This document shows, piece by piece, positions 1 through 11,826 of a DNA stretch of 64,000 nucleotides. The stretch lies in NCBI GenBank assembly GCA_037903355.1, contig JBAJFE010000005.1:4216001-4280000 (forward strand). Reading direction: 5' to 3'. This stretch comes from Trichuris trichiura. Its lineage: Eukaryota; Nematoda; Enoplea; Trichinellida; Trichuridae. The notes under the pieces are model-generated. The model was not told where the DNA came from. It was given only the letters and a program-made list of their open reading frames with translations, and ran no database searches. The position numbers and the translations under genes were made by a program. Positions within the stretch are counted from its first letter, which is position 1. Each line of letters begins with the position of its first letter.

Positions 1-696
1 GTAAATAACCTATTTCTGCGTGTTGGTCATGCTTACCCTAAAGAAATGGTCTTAAAGGCGGTTACTTCCTACACAACAGGCTTACTTTTAACAGTTGAAA
101 AGGGAAAGCACTCTACGTATTAGTTGTAATGTGTTGCCTTCGGCAAGCGTAGAGCTTATTTTAAGGAAGTGTGAAATAAGAAGTCAGAAAAACTGTAAAT
201 TCGCTAAACAGATCAGAATTCGTCGTCAACAAAAGGCCACCTATGCTGAATTTTGGAAATGGAAGCCTATACAACACATAATTTACTCTTTGAGATCTGC
301 CACTGCTAGTCATCTCTTCAAATTTTCAAACTTAAGAATTAGCATTGGTCGGATCGTAACAAATCTTACAACTTAAAGATTATAATAGTATCTGCACGCT
401 GAATTTCGTTTAAAAAGTGCACATTCTGTACCTTGATAAAATTATGATTTAATTGGCTTGGGACATACATTTCTTATAGGAATAATGTCGCTTTATCTTC
501 CGCTGATTTCAGGCAGGTTTAATCTTAGTGCTACCGAATCCAATATATTCTCTAAAAAAGATTCATCGCTTCACTTGGACTTTTGCTTGTAAGCATAATG
601 ACTCCGTTTTTTTAAACAGGTGCTATGTTGAACTTCTACTTAAAGGCTTAAAGACATACTCAGGGCCAGTTAGGTTTCCTACATTTGTTATAAGTA

Positions 697-952
697 AATG
701 TCTAGCCTTGAACAAGAAATGTACATGGATTTTTTGACGTTTGTTTGGTTTTGTGCCTTTGAACGACATTAAAGTTTTTTCACTTTTTGACTCGTTTTTT
801 CACTTTTTGACACGTTTTTTAATGTCGTTCAAAGGCACAAAACCAAACAAACGTCTGGCGAAACAAAACCAAACAAACGTCAAAAAATCCATGTACATTT
901 CTTGTTCAACCACCAAACCCGTTACGAACCTTACGCCTTAATGTCTAGCCTT
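697..952. mobile_element. Foldback (inverted-repeat) element with 13-bp flanking direct repeats
   Basis: An inverted repeat runs from about 708-773 (left arm) to 818-909 (right arm). The arms match over roughly 65 bases. The right arm carries an extra 24-base tandem copy of part of its own sequence around 841-880. The loop (774-817) holds two copies of a T-rich 22-base unit containing cactttttga. The same 13 bases, aatgtctagcctt, occur at 697-709 and 940-952, just outside the structure, as expected for a target-site duplication. No transposase frame is visible, so this would be a non-autonomous foldback or MITE-like insertion. The right inverted-repeat end stops about 30 bases short of the right direct repeat. 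Confidence 0.6.
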
Positions 953-2940
953 CTAATTCTGCACTGCTATTATGGCCACATATTACGGAGTGGTGCTCTT
1001 ACTGATACTGATAAGTAGCATTTCCTGTTCGTCCATTCGTTCTTCTTTTCTGGCACCGTTGAACGGTTTAAGCTTCTTTTCTATTGTCATTAAATTGATA
1101 AAATGCAAACTTACCATATTCTTCTTGTCGTTGGCTGGAATGTCATGGCGTAGGCGATTGACTGTGGCCATATAAGCAGAAGAATTAAAGAAAAAGCCAA
1201 TAAAAATTTTGCGGATAACGAAGGCAACGCAATAATCACAAGTGTGCATAAAAGCAATGGTAATACGCAGAAATAAATTGTAGTTGAGGCTTTCAGCTAT
1301 TCATCGGTACTGTTGGCGCTGCATTGCAGCTAGCTTGTTGCTGTTGTGTGCGTTTTCGTATGAAATATTGGCTGCGCGGTTACTGATAAATACCTTGTTA
1401 ATGGCCAGTAGTCGCTGGTGCCCACTTATCTACAAAGAGCTGTCATACGCTGCGTTGAACGTGGCCAGGATTTGGGCATTAACACATACCAGTTTTTGAA
1501 TCGAAAATTGACGTTTGCAGAGGAAAAAGAACGTCTCTATGAATACACTGCTCGGGATTGGCTTGCAATAGTATGCAATCTGACGTTGTGAAGTTGTTTG
1601 AAAGAAAACATAAGACCATTTGAGCGTATACGTCGTTACAGCGTCCGTTTGCGTTCGCTGATCTACCAACGTATTAATGTCACCTGAAAAAGAGTGGACA
1701 TAAATAAGTATTCTTTTGTAGCATTTATTGAATTTTTGAAAAGTTGTGTAGCAATAGACTAATGAACACTTAAGGAACGAACGTTATACTCTGTTGTTCT
1801 GGTATCATCCCTGTTGGCCAGGATGCTTTGATATCTGCGAATAAACACAAAACAGGTAAAAAATGTATCACCTGAAATTTCCTTTCCAACAGGAAAGGTG
1901 GAATTGGAATGGGATGAAAGAAATGCAGCCACACGAACCAGCCGTTTTTATCAATAAAAGGCAAACGCTCAACGTGACCTCACTTTGCTCCTGTTATCTT
2001 ATCCAACGATTGGTTGCTTTAAGCAAACAGTGCACACAACCCAATTATCTGTCGACCGAATTGCAATAAGCGATGATATTGCGCAGTACTGGACGTTATG
2101 CTTTAGGTGATTCGCCTAAGGCTGTTGGACACAAATTTTATCTCTCTCTTATCTAATGCAAGTCGATATGGCCATGATATCGCATTTATCGCATGTCTCA
2201 GCTTATCTCTTCCGCTACTAACCGTTTTCTATCACAAATTATTGCAAATTTGTATCACACGCAAGAAAGTACTCACCTACCTTATATGACTATATTGAAT
2301 TATAACTCGTCGCATATGATTTCATAGTGGTTTATGAAAGTACGAGCCATTAAAGCTTATTTAAATTATTAGCGTAGCCTTCAGAAAACTGTTCTTTGCG
2401 TCTTCAGCGCGAAACTGCTTCATATAGCATTTTGATTTTGAGTTACATTACCACCATCGCTGACGACGGGACAAGGTTAGTCCCGAAAGCTACGAAACTG
2501 TTAAGTGTTTGTTCTGTATTTTTTCATAATAATTGCTCATCCATCCGTTGGTACGGCATTTGCTTCGGTTTAATTCCAGAATCCATCAACGGGCAAGAGA
2601 ACATACCGTATAAAGAAGTTATGAAAATCCATCGCCCCGTTAAGAAGCACCCCGTCTTCAAGTTCATAATAATTTATGACTATTTTTGGTCAGAGTTATC
2701 CGTGTTCTGGTTGTCGATGCTAAGAAAAGGATTTTAAATTGGCAGTTTTATGCAGCACAATCCAACGAATAAGACAATTCAGAAAGTTCCATTAAGGTTT
2801 TGCCTTTTATTATTGCCAATAAAATATTTTCTGAATGCATTTTTTCGGCCAAGGGATAAAGCCATACAACAGTAGTCATGAACAGCGAGCGGTCTGGTTA
2901 ATTAAACCAATCTTCAATCATTATAATTCTATACAATTGG

Positions 2941-2946
<6 letters not shown>

Positions 2947-3004
<58 letters not shown>
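2947..3004. repeat. (TAA)n microsatellite
   Basis: An almost uninterrupted TAA/ATA trinucleotide run of about 55 bases ends just before the hairpin at 3044. The segment aataataaact is found again immediately after the hairpin. Confidence 0.9.
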
Positions 3005-3006
<2 letters not shown>

Positions 3007-3043
3007 CTTTTTGAACACTGGGTGCTTCGTAACGGGATTGGTT

Positions 3044-3114
3044 TTCATAGTGTCTGATCTTCTACGGCTTTTCCCGTTTAACGGGAAAAGCCGTAGAAGA
3101 TCAGACACTATGAA
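3044..3114. repeat. Perfect hairpin, 35-bp arms, 1-nt loop
   Basis: Bases 3044-3078 and 3080-3114 are perfect reverse complements around a single T at 3079. The palindrome lies right after the TAA microsatellite, with aataataaac on both sides. It could be a foldback remnant or a replication-generated snap-back. It codes for nothing recognisable. Confidence 0.85.
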
Positions 3115-3747
3115 TAATAAACTTCTTTCTTTCTTCTTGGTCTTACAACCAACGAAGACAAAATCTAAAAGCCATACGGAACAAGAAAAAGAATTGCGCT
3201 GACAGACTCAAATGCAAGAACCTACCAACGGAAAACTTTAAAAATGCCCGCTTTAAAATCCTCGGAAACGATAGATGGCATTCGCTGCCAAAAATCATAT
3301 TTACAACTTAAGACCGCTGATGACGGGTCTCGAATGACCTGAAAGCTCCGGACATTTTAGTAATAAAAGTTTTCTCAACGGGACATAAAAATCCGTACAA
3401 AAAGAAGCAACCAAATAAACATTATACCTTATTTAATATTTAATTTTTACAGATTAATAGTCATCATTGATAAGAACCTAATTAAAACAGAACACACGAA
3501 CAGCTGCCGAACGCAGCCATCTGCCGGCGCAAGTCGTTGTGCACTGTTTTCTTTAACTTACGCCCTAATACGGGAAGCTTAAAGAGAGCAACTGATGAGA
3601 AGGTACCCAACAATTCAAAAGTCTAAATAGGGGTTGAAAAAGGGGAAGGAATATCCTACATCTTATTATCTAAGTTTATGTGTATCCTGAAATTCTCAGT
3701 GAACACTTTCTGTGTTTTTAATCAGTTCTCACTTAGTAACGTGGCTT

Positions 3748-3768
3748 TTATATATATATATATATATT
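3748..3768. repeat. (TA)n dinucleotide run
   Basis: About ten TA repeats in AT-rich non-coding sequence. Confidence 0.8.
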
Positions 3769-6700
3769 ATTACTATTTAAATTTATTGTTATGATTATTA
3801 TTGCCTCACAAAGACATTAACGGTAAGAAAAAGTTAATCCTAAAAGCTGCGTTTTCTAATCCAACTTCAAGCAAACGGCTTGTTTACGTAGACGAACGAA
3901 ACGAAAACGTATGCCCACCTGTTACGAAGGCTTTCATCTTTCACGCGTTCACTGAACGTGTATTTGTTAACTGACAAAAAAGTAACAATTACTGCAAGTG
4001 CCCATCTATTTACAGATACTAACAGCTACCAAACGCAGTCTGTTTTTCACCATTCTAAGAGATTGAAAATAAGTTAATCGACCCACCGCGGAGGCCTACT
4101 GCGTCTATCCGTAGTAAAGTATGCAGGCGGTAAGTGTCCACCTTCTCCGTCCCAACACAAGCGGCCGACGAAAAGGTTATGGATGCATGAAGGTACTTCT
4201 TCAGAAACGCCCCTTCAAAATGCCATCTTCTTACACATTACAAGTAAAATTACAAAGCCATTATGATTTGGCCATAGTATGAGATGCTGAATTAGTTCCG
4301 ACGGAAACAAAAAACGAACTACGAGTTTGTCTTATTTATTACGTAGTACTTAAAATATGAATGCACCAAACAGTAATGCACACAATAACTGGAACAGAAC
4401 CGGTCATGTAATAAGGAGCAGTTAATAAAAGCATAAGGACCCGCCGTGTTCGCAAGCGATATAAAAATAACAACCAAATAAAGATGATTTCCAAAAAAAC
4501 TTAATCAGGAATGGATGAACAACCACTTCAAACAAACACATAAGAAATCGAGTCAAAGCAAAGCTTATTGAGAGTACGGACGTTGATCACTAAGAAACCA
4601 GTCTGAATGAACTAATCCATTGATTCGGCTCCATGGTGTCCACCTGTTGGCGTTCATTGATAAACTCTAATAAGAGCTTTATTCAAAGTTCAATGATCTA
4701 CCCATTTCAACACAGTTTTTCTTTACAAGGCTGCGGACTGTCGTGGGTTAGAAGTTTTATTTCTTTACTCACCAACATGATCCTACCAGTCAAGGAGAAA
4801 AATATAACGAAGCTTTCAGGTGTTTAACCTTTTCTACTCTTTCGATTATGAATTGAAATCACCAACTGGAAGTTAAAACGGGAGCGATTCTTTTCAAAAA
4901 TGTTCACGACACTCGTCAACGAAACTTTTTTGCAAAACGGGAATAGCACTGTGCTTATGCCCAGAGCAGCTCAACTATTACGTACTACATATCGCAACCG
5001 CCTAAGGGCTTTGACGAAACGTACAAGAACCACGCATGTAGTTTCATTCAACTTTATCTTATTCGTACATTCTTCACTTTTTTACGTCCATACTATTAAC
5101 GCAGGTCGACCGAGCTGAGCGATAATGGGGAAAACGATGCGAAGAGCATAAGAGCAACAAAGGCTTTTTGTTCGAATCGAACGGGTAAAACACTTAATGA
5201 AACACCAAGCAACTCATTGAACGTGAATCACCATCCGCTAACGAAAATGAAAACCGCCTTACCGCAAATGAAAGAATGTCAAAGATGAATGAATTACTGT
5301 TCGCGCAAAAAACGCAAGTTGCCTCAGGCAAGGTGGGACATGTGCATAGCAGTTTGCCGATACACGAAAATACGTTTTCGAAGGCCAAAGACAACAGACA
5401 CGCTTTCTGACGCAGTAGGGTGAATTAATGTACGCTGTAAAAAGCGCTCAGACGGAGATGACTAACGTTAATGGCTCAAGGTAATGACGACAATTTCTAA
5501 GCTCACCCGCGGTATACTCATCCGGAATAACACTCAGCAAAATCATTGTAATGCCCACTGTCATTAGTGCTTTTCAGGTTCTCACAATCAGCAAAACCAT
5601 ACGACCCTGATTGAAGCTATACAATACGAAAATTGATACATATGAACAATACAACTTATGAAAAGCGGAAGTGTGACCAGCTTGTTCTTGAAGTGATCGT
5701 ATACAGCTCAAAGCAGCGGTCCGTCATTTTGGCAAAATTCAAAAAATGACAAAACACTACCTGACAGCTGTGGTTAATTGGGGCGAATGAAAGCGCATGG
5801 AAGAACAAAAGCCCTCGCGTCCGCAAAACTACCATACATCAATTTCCGCTGCATCAAAAACGAACCGACATGTTTTCAATATACTCGTCCGAATCTATTC
5901 GCGGCGAAATAAACAATAGCACGTGCCTTAAAGTTACCCACTTTTCCTCTTCTTCGCAGTTGCGCCGCCAACCACTACTCAATCAGTCGGTTGAACAAAG
6001 AATGTCGACTTTCCAATAAAAAACATAATCATACGGAAAAGTTAGATTCAAAACAATCGAGAACAATGGAAAAACTCAAACCAACCAAATAACGTTAACC
6101 TGAGTTGCACGGGAGTGAAGCGGGATTTTGCATTGCATAATGGAACGCTAAACGGAACTCAACAAAAAGACATGAGCAGTCTGAATCCCTGCAAGCGGAC
6201 GACGCCTCGTTCTGTAAGAACGAAAAGAGAAAGCACCCATCTGGCAGACTTTTCCGTAAGCAGAATGTCACGTGATACGACGTGCAAATAAAAAAGGTCA
6301 CGAAATGCTGAGCTTGTAAGCAATTGGTCATTCCGTATGGATGGCTGAGCGCACGGCGAAAAGCCTACAATTATCCCTTATATATGTATTCCTATGAATG
6401 GGTTAGTGACTTTTTTACACAAGATTAATTCAACCACTTCACCTTAACGCTGTTTCGGTTTCTATTCAAAGCTGGCTAGGCGTAGTGGTGAGCGCCCACG
6501 CGCAAAAATCTATAGTTTTTGTACTTCAGATTGTCGTCAGCAAAGGGACCGCTTGTGCCTCCAGTGAGCCCAATGCCGGAAAAATTGCCTACGTCACTGA
6601 CAGCAGTGAATGCATTGGCCCTTTTCTTCACCGCCATGCGCGAATGGGCAAAGCTTAGAGGGCTTCGAGTGTTCGCATGACTTCCAGCAAGGCAAAGTAA

Positions 6701-8890
6701 AAACAAGAGTCGCTGACGTTAAACTAACACAATCAAGCACTATCGAAGATATTCAAAGCTTCTCTCAGTAGCAGCACAAGTACGGAGGAAAAGATGGGAT
6801 ATTTCTCAGTTGCACCTTCTTCCTTATTCATGTTCACTTCACTGCCTGTAAATGTGATACGCATTTGCGCGAAAACAATATGAAGGAAACATAGGACAAT
6901 AACAGGTCTGTCGTCAGGTACCTTATCGAGGTCACTCCGTCCGCATCATTGGCATGCTGTCTTTTAGATGGTTGCAATAGCACGGAAACGTACTTTGCCT
7001 AATTGTCAGCCATTCAATTGCCAGATTCGGTCTATAGGAAGGTGGCAGCCAGACGGACGAAAAAGAAAACTAAGAGTACTATTCACGCGATCGCCATTTA
7101 CGGCCATTTTGTTTAACTTTTTCTCGCTTACTACCATCTACTTGCTAGGAAATTGGTTTACGGGGGAATGGTAGCAACCGGCGATGGCTATTATACTTCA
7201 TACGGGTCGCTGTTGAAAGTATCGCTATTAACCACCCGCGCGCGCGCGTTCTATGTCCCATCACGGCGGCCACGAGCTGCGAAGGCGTCAACAATGTCTC
7301 TCACCCGGAAGTCAGCGTTCGTTCATCGCTCATGTGGCGCCACAATTCGACCAGACGAACGGATTCGCCTCCGCAGACGTACTACAAAGTCGCCGTCATA
7401 AATTTTGCATTTCAGCGCGTCTCCGTTTGTCTTCTCCTAACAACTTTTCTCACACTTTTCAAACAACAGCAAAGTGGAGCAATGTGGGTTGGTCATTGCC
7501 TTCAAAATGGAATCGTACCAAAAAAGGCTAAAGGCAAACTATGAGACTTTACGGCATATAAATGACGGGATAAATTTTGCATACAACGCCATTTTTAACT
7601 TGCGCAATTAGTGCGAGCGGTGCTTAGGATGCTAATTGTTGAACAATGAATTGGGAAGACCGCGTAAACATCAATACAGCATCAACGGACATGTGTAATG
7701 AGAATGCGCGGTTTCAATCCAGCGAGACGCAGTTTTTCACGCACTTAGCTAACGGGCTTTTGGAAGAGGTGAAAACCCGATAGATTTTTTGATCTTTAAA
7801 CGAAAAAACGGTTCATTGTACGCTTGGCGAAGTAATGATGACAACGTAATAATAAATTAACTACCAATAATACGGAGTCGCAATAAAGATGGGATATAGC
7901 CGTAAATGGTGTTTGCTAATTTTTACGCGCGGAGAAAAAAGACGAAACGCAGCATGGCGATGGTAAAATTGTATTCCCCTTTTTATCGTTACAATGAGGG
8001 AGGCAGCACGGTCTCAATTCTGCGACACATTTAAGCATGCATAGAAGTAGTAGGCGGCGCCGGCGGGCAGGTTGACGAACAAACAAAACGAAATAGAACC
8101 AAGTAACACGTCGAGGCGCGCATGGGACAACAAATTGGGGTAGGCTTGAAATGTTTTAAAAAAAAGTAAATTTTGGAAAAGAAAAAAGAATAATTAGGAA
8201 AGCGACGCAATGAGATCGACGGAAGTGTGCTTGGCGGCAGTGGCGCATCGGCCACCAAAAAATATTTTTTTAAGAAAAAAATACTTTTCTTCGTTGCAAC
8301 GACAGCCGCAGCGCAAAGAAAGAAGGAAGGAAAGACAGAATGAATGAGTGAGACACCGCTGCCGCCGTTTGGACGAAAATTGGGGGGATATATAAACGGT
8401 AAAACAATTGACCACCACCGACAGCTGTCTGCCGCTTTGCAATGGCGCTGACTGAGTGATGGCACCTGCAAGTCTGACAGCGCGAAGAAGCTACACAGAA
8501 GCAAAAGGAGAACAAACGAGAGAACATTGGGGAGGCGGAGAAATGGGAAGAAAAGATACGCATGTTCGGACGATCATTGGCAATAAGTCTAAGCAATGAG
8601 CGGCCGATGACACGAAAATGTCAATGGAAAATTTGCAACAACAACACGCACAATAAACAACAAAACAGAAGCGCTGGCCCCTTGTCTTTAAAAAAAAATA
8701 TGGATGCTCAACCCTCGCAAGATGAGGAGGCGACCTTAATGAACAACTAAAATATGGGTCATCGTTGTGTCGTTGTCAAATGAACATTCAACGGCGTAAC
8801 ACCTGTGATCGCTCGCTGAGGAATGCGCTGCCCAATAATTGTCAATCCAAAAGGACGATGAGAGGGAGAGAGAGAAGCTACACACACCTC

Positions 8891-9697
8891 TCAGGCGGCA
8901 TATGAAGGGGGTAAGGGCTCGCTGGCCGACATACATGAACATTGCTTAACCTTGAAGTACTTTCTCCTAACAATAGGCGTCACTCTGTTCGGACATCGCA
9001 GGTGGACAGTGACAGTGGTCACTTGAGTTGGTCTGCACACAGAATAGGATTCGAATAGAGCCCTAAGCTTTGACGAGTGGAGACGCGGTATGAAAAAAGA
9101 ATTGCATTGACCATGGCATATGTTGTTGACCACCGTTTTCGATAGGCATCCATCAATACGGATACGCTGCTTGAATGGTATGGTACGACAATGCTCAACG
9201 CCGATCATGTCACGACTGGCGACCACGTACGTTTGCTGCTGAGGGGGCGGCTTCGGTCTGGGCAAAAGTGACTTGCCTTGGGATGACGACGACGACGACG
9301 ACAAGGGTTCGTCGCCTAGTTCGTTCGCGCCGGGTCGAAAATGCTTCTGCTTCTTTCGGTTGCCCTTTCGCTTAGGGCCATTTTGACGCTGACGATCGCG
9401 CTGTCCATTCTTTCTACGACGGCTTTCCGGCCACTGTTGACGCATTCGTTGATCCTCTTCGTCCGTACTGACCAGCGATAAAAAGGCATTACGAGATAGG
9501 TCGAAGTATGAGGGTCGATTGGGTGCTGCCATCATTTGGGCAGCAGCCGACTCGTTCGCATCCGTCATCTCCTGGCGTTGCACAGTCATACAATGAGACG
9601 TACCAATAAAACCATTGTGCACCATCAATATGAGCAGCAGCAGCAGCATAGGAAATGCTACGGACAGCCGACAATACTGGCAAGCCATAGTAAGCAA
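8891..9697 (-). CDS. Secreted DAN/gremlin-like cystine-knot protein
   Basis: This is an uninterrupted frame of 268 residues. It starts with a hydrophobic signal segment (a run of leucines around residues 18-25). A long hydrophilic, Arg/Lys- and Ser-rich linker follows, and then a C-terminal DAN domain at about residues 168-257. The domain shows the gremlin signature: CRTIPFKQRI at its start, NICHGQCNSFFIPR in the middle and KQCSCMS at its end. In the known family these proteins are secreted and bind and block BMP-type ligands, so extracellular BMP antagonism is the likely role. Gremlins carry two nearby cysteines in the QSCSFCKP loop; here the first is replaced (ESYSVCRP), leaving eight in the domain. 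A second in-frame Met at residue 4 could be the real start. The family assignment is firm; gremlin versus a sister group is open. Confidence 0.85.
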   Translation of the reverse strand: MLTMACQYCRLSVAFPMLLLLLILMVHNGFIGTSHCMTVQRQEMTDANESAAAQMMAAPNRPSYFDLSRNAFLSLVSTDEEDQRMRQQWPESRRRKNGQRDRQRQNGPKRKGNRKKQKHFRPGANELGDEPLSSSSSSSQGKSLLPRPKPPPQQQTYVVASRDMIGVEHCRTIPFKQRIRIDGCLSKTVVNNICHGQCNSFFIPRLHSSKLRALFESYSVCRPTQVTTVTVHLRCPNRVTPIVRRKYFKVKQCSCMSASEPLPPSYAA

Positions 9698-10319
9698 AAA
9701 GTCGCTAACAATTTCGAAACAGACAGAGAAAGGCGGCGGAATATAATATTTCGACCGAGTCGCTTCGAGTTAGTCGCAAATAACAGAGAGACGTTTCGTT
9801 CCTGAACAATATCAGGCGATTGATTCGCGCAAGGGCGCAAGGGTCGGCTACGTGGTACCGCAAGAATCGGCTAACTGTGGTCGTCGCTCGAAGGCACGAC
9901 TGGATTCCACGGTCAGCAGAGCTCGCGAAAACGCACAACCTTCGTTCAACATATCACACTACACAAGTGATCATCATCATCGTCGTCATTATCACTATCA
10001 CTATGCGTTCGCATTGTCGACTTCGCCGCCGCCTATCATATTTTGTTGCGCAGACAGCGCCATCAAGTCGATTCCGGCTCGGCTGTCACTTTGTGGGGTT
10101 GGGTGAAAAGGGAAACGTGTAGATGATGATGATGAAGGAGAAGAAGAGACGAAGAGAAAGAGTAGATGATGATGAGAACACCACCAGAATGTCAAACGAC
10201 GACGACCCAGCAACTGAATCACAACTTGGCAATGGAGAAGGGGAAAGCACACGCCACTGACTTGAAATTAACAAGCATCAGCTAGCTTACTCATCGCACC
10301 ATTGCCCAGAGTCGCATGA

Positions 10320-10341
10320 AAGAGAGAGAGAGAGAGAGAAA
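10320..10341. repeat. (GA)n microsatellite
   Basis: About ten GA repeats upstream of the gremlin-like gene on its minus-strand 5' side. Confidence 0.8.
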
Positions 10342-11034
10342 GCGATCAGACCAGTATCTTCATTCGTGCGACGTGCATGCCACGCAGAGAAATGGGAGTC
10401 ACCGGAAACCGTCATCGCGCGACGACAGCGACCTCTATAGAAAAGATCTACTAATTCGGTCGTTCTACAAGCGCGCCGTCCCGTATTGTTAACGGTGACC
10501 CCATGCTGAGCCGCTTACGTAATGTTCTTTGCTAAGAAGCCGGCCGCATCCGGCTATGTCTGTCTGCGAATTTCTTAGACGCCCATTTTACCCTGCTGGC
10601 TGATAAGGCGCTGTTGAGAAGCACAGGCTGCGGATACCGCTTTTCCAATTAGAAAAACGAACGTCAGAAAAGCCTAATGAAGAAACGGTAATGTTAACGC
10701 AGTAAGAAGCCTTTGGGAATCCGCTCTCTTTTGCATTCTGTCGTTTAGAGCTGAAACAAACAAATCGGCACCCCTTTGAAGTACATACGCGGATGTATAT
10801 AGGCGGAGATTAAGCTCTTATGGCAAGGAGGAGCCACTATCGATTCTTAACGATGGGAGGAATTCATCAAATCAGGCTGGAAGGATAAGTGCCTAATTTA
10901 AGCTTAAGTACCGAAGATGTTGGATTTTTGGAAGGTTGGAAAGCATACGATCCTTCAGAAGTGCGCTCCAGCCGACTTAAACCCATTTATCATGGTACGA
11001 CGCCTGGCTGAAGGGCACCCGCTGCGGACCAGCT

Positions 11035-11826
11035 GTGACCGTTGGCGGCCTCCGATCGCCCCAAGGACGCCGACGAGTCCAGAAGCAGGTCGTGCATGCG
11101 GGAAGTGTCGCTAAGACAAAGCGACCGCCGCCTTTATTTTCGCGCCTCCCAACCAAGCAGATGCTCTTTTTTCACGCCTCGACATCGGGCGACCCCGAGG
11201 GACTACTAAGAAACGGGGTCGAGCTGCGCCCATTCGAAACGCTATTGACGAAAATATTAACTGTTGCCCCAGCTGGACGTCAGCGCCCAGCAAAACGCGC
11301 GCTCGTCAAAGGAGGCACCTCCAAAAGGATTATACTGTCGACGCTTCTTTCTAATTTGTTCCTTATCGATTCGCCAATGACCGAACAGTTCCATTCCAAC
11401 GGTTACTGCTTAAATTTCCATGAACCACCGACGGCGAATAGTATTCAGCTTAGGCTAATTGGTCCGCTAGTGAATTGGCGGGAAAATCCCTTGTGCCCTG
11501 CCGAGCCTACCGCTTTAGCCCTAATTAGAAGAAACGAGCTGAAGACGAAATGCCGGACGAAAGGTGCAAGTGCAATTGGATTGACAAGAAGCTCGAAACG
11601 GAACAAAACACTGTTGGTAGTTGGTACAGAAAACGTTCGGAATCGATCCGTCACTGACCACACTACGCGTAGAGGTCCCACCGTAACATTGTTCTCAACG
11701 GCAAGTCGAAACATAGTTAGGCTACGAATGAACAGCTATGAGAGTGCTTGCCTATTGTTTAAAGGAAAATTTTTTATAATCTTAATGAACGATAAACATA
11801 TTTGCATTATTAATGAACACGTGTAA
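11035..11826 (+). CDS. Unrecognised 263-codon open frame (doubtful)
   Basis: This is the longest uninterrupted frame in the left third of the window, in locally GC-rich DNA. The translation is rich in Arg, Lys, Thr and Leu and has no signal peptide, membrane segment, repeat or motif I recognise. A shorter open frame on the complementary strand (11445-11714) overlaps it, which is common when base composition suppresses stop codons. It may be a chance frame, a degenerate gene or a lineage-specific protein. Confidence 0.2.
   Translation: MTVGGLRSPQGRRRVQKQVVHAGSVAKTKRPPPLFSRLPTKQMLFFHASTSGDPEGLLRNGVELRPFETLLTKILTVAPAGRQRPAKRALVKGGTSKRIILSTLLSNLFLIDSPMTEQFHSNGYCLNFHEPPTANSIQLRLIGPLVNWRENPLCPAEPTALALIRRNELKTKCRTKGASAIGLTRSSKRNKTLLVVGTENVRNRSVTDHTTRRGPTVTLFSTASRNIVRLRMNSYESACLLFKGKFFIILMNDKHICIINEHV

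Larger units (their letters stand above)
1..8890. other. Gene-poor region without supported genes
   Basis: Apart from the foldback element, the hairpin and the microsatellites listed separately, I find no convincing gene here. The longest open frames (about 113 codons at 2396-2737 and 157 codons on the minus strand at 8031-8504) lack family motifs. The second is low-complexity, Ser/Phe/Cys-rich sequence read from the complement of a purine-rich stretch. Exons of unrecognised genes cannot be excluded. Confidence 0.4.

Noticed and set aside
2396..2737. 113-codon plus-strand frame
   Set aside because: No motif, no splice partners, and stop-free length not remarkable for AT-rich DNA with this many frames.
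8031..8504. 157-codon minus-strand open frame with overlapping frames
   Set aside because: Low-complexity Ser/Phe/Cys-rich translation from a purine-rich tract; several overlapping frames are open at once and none shows motifs or splice context.
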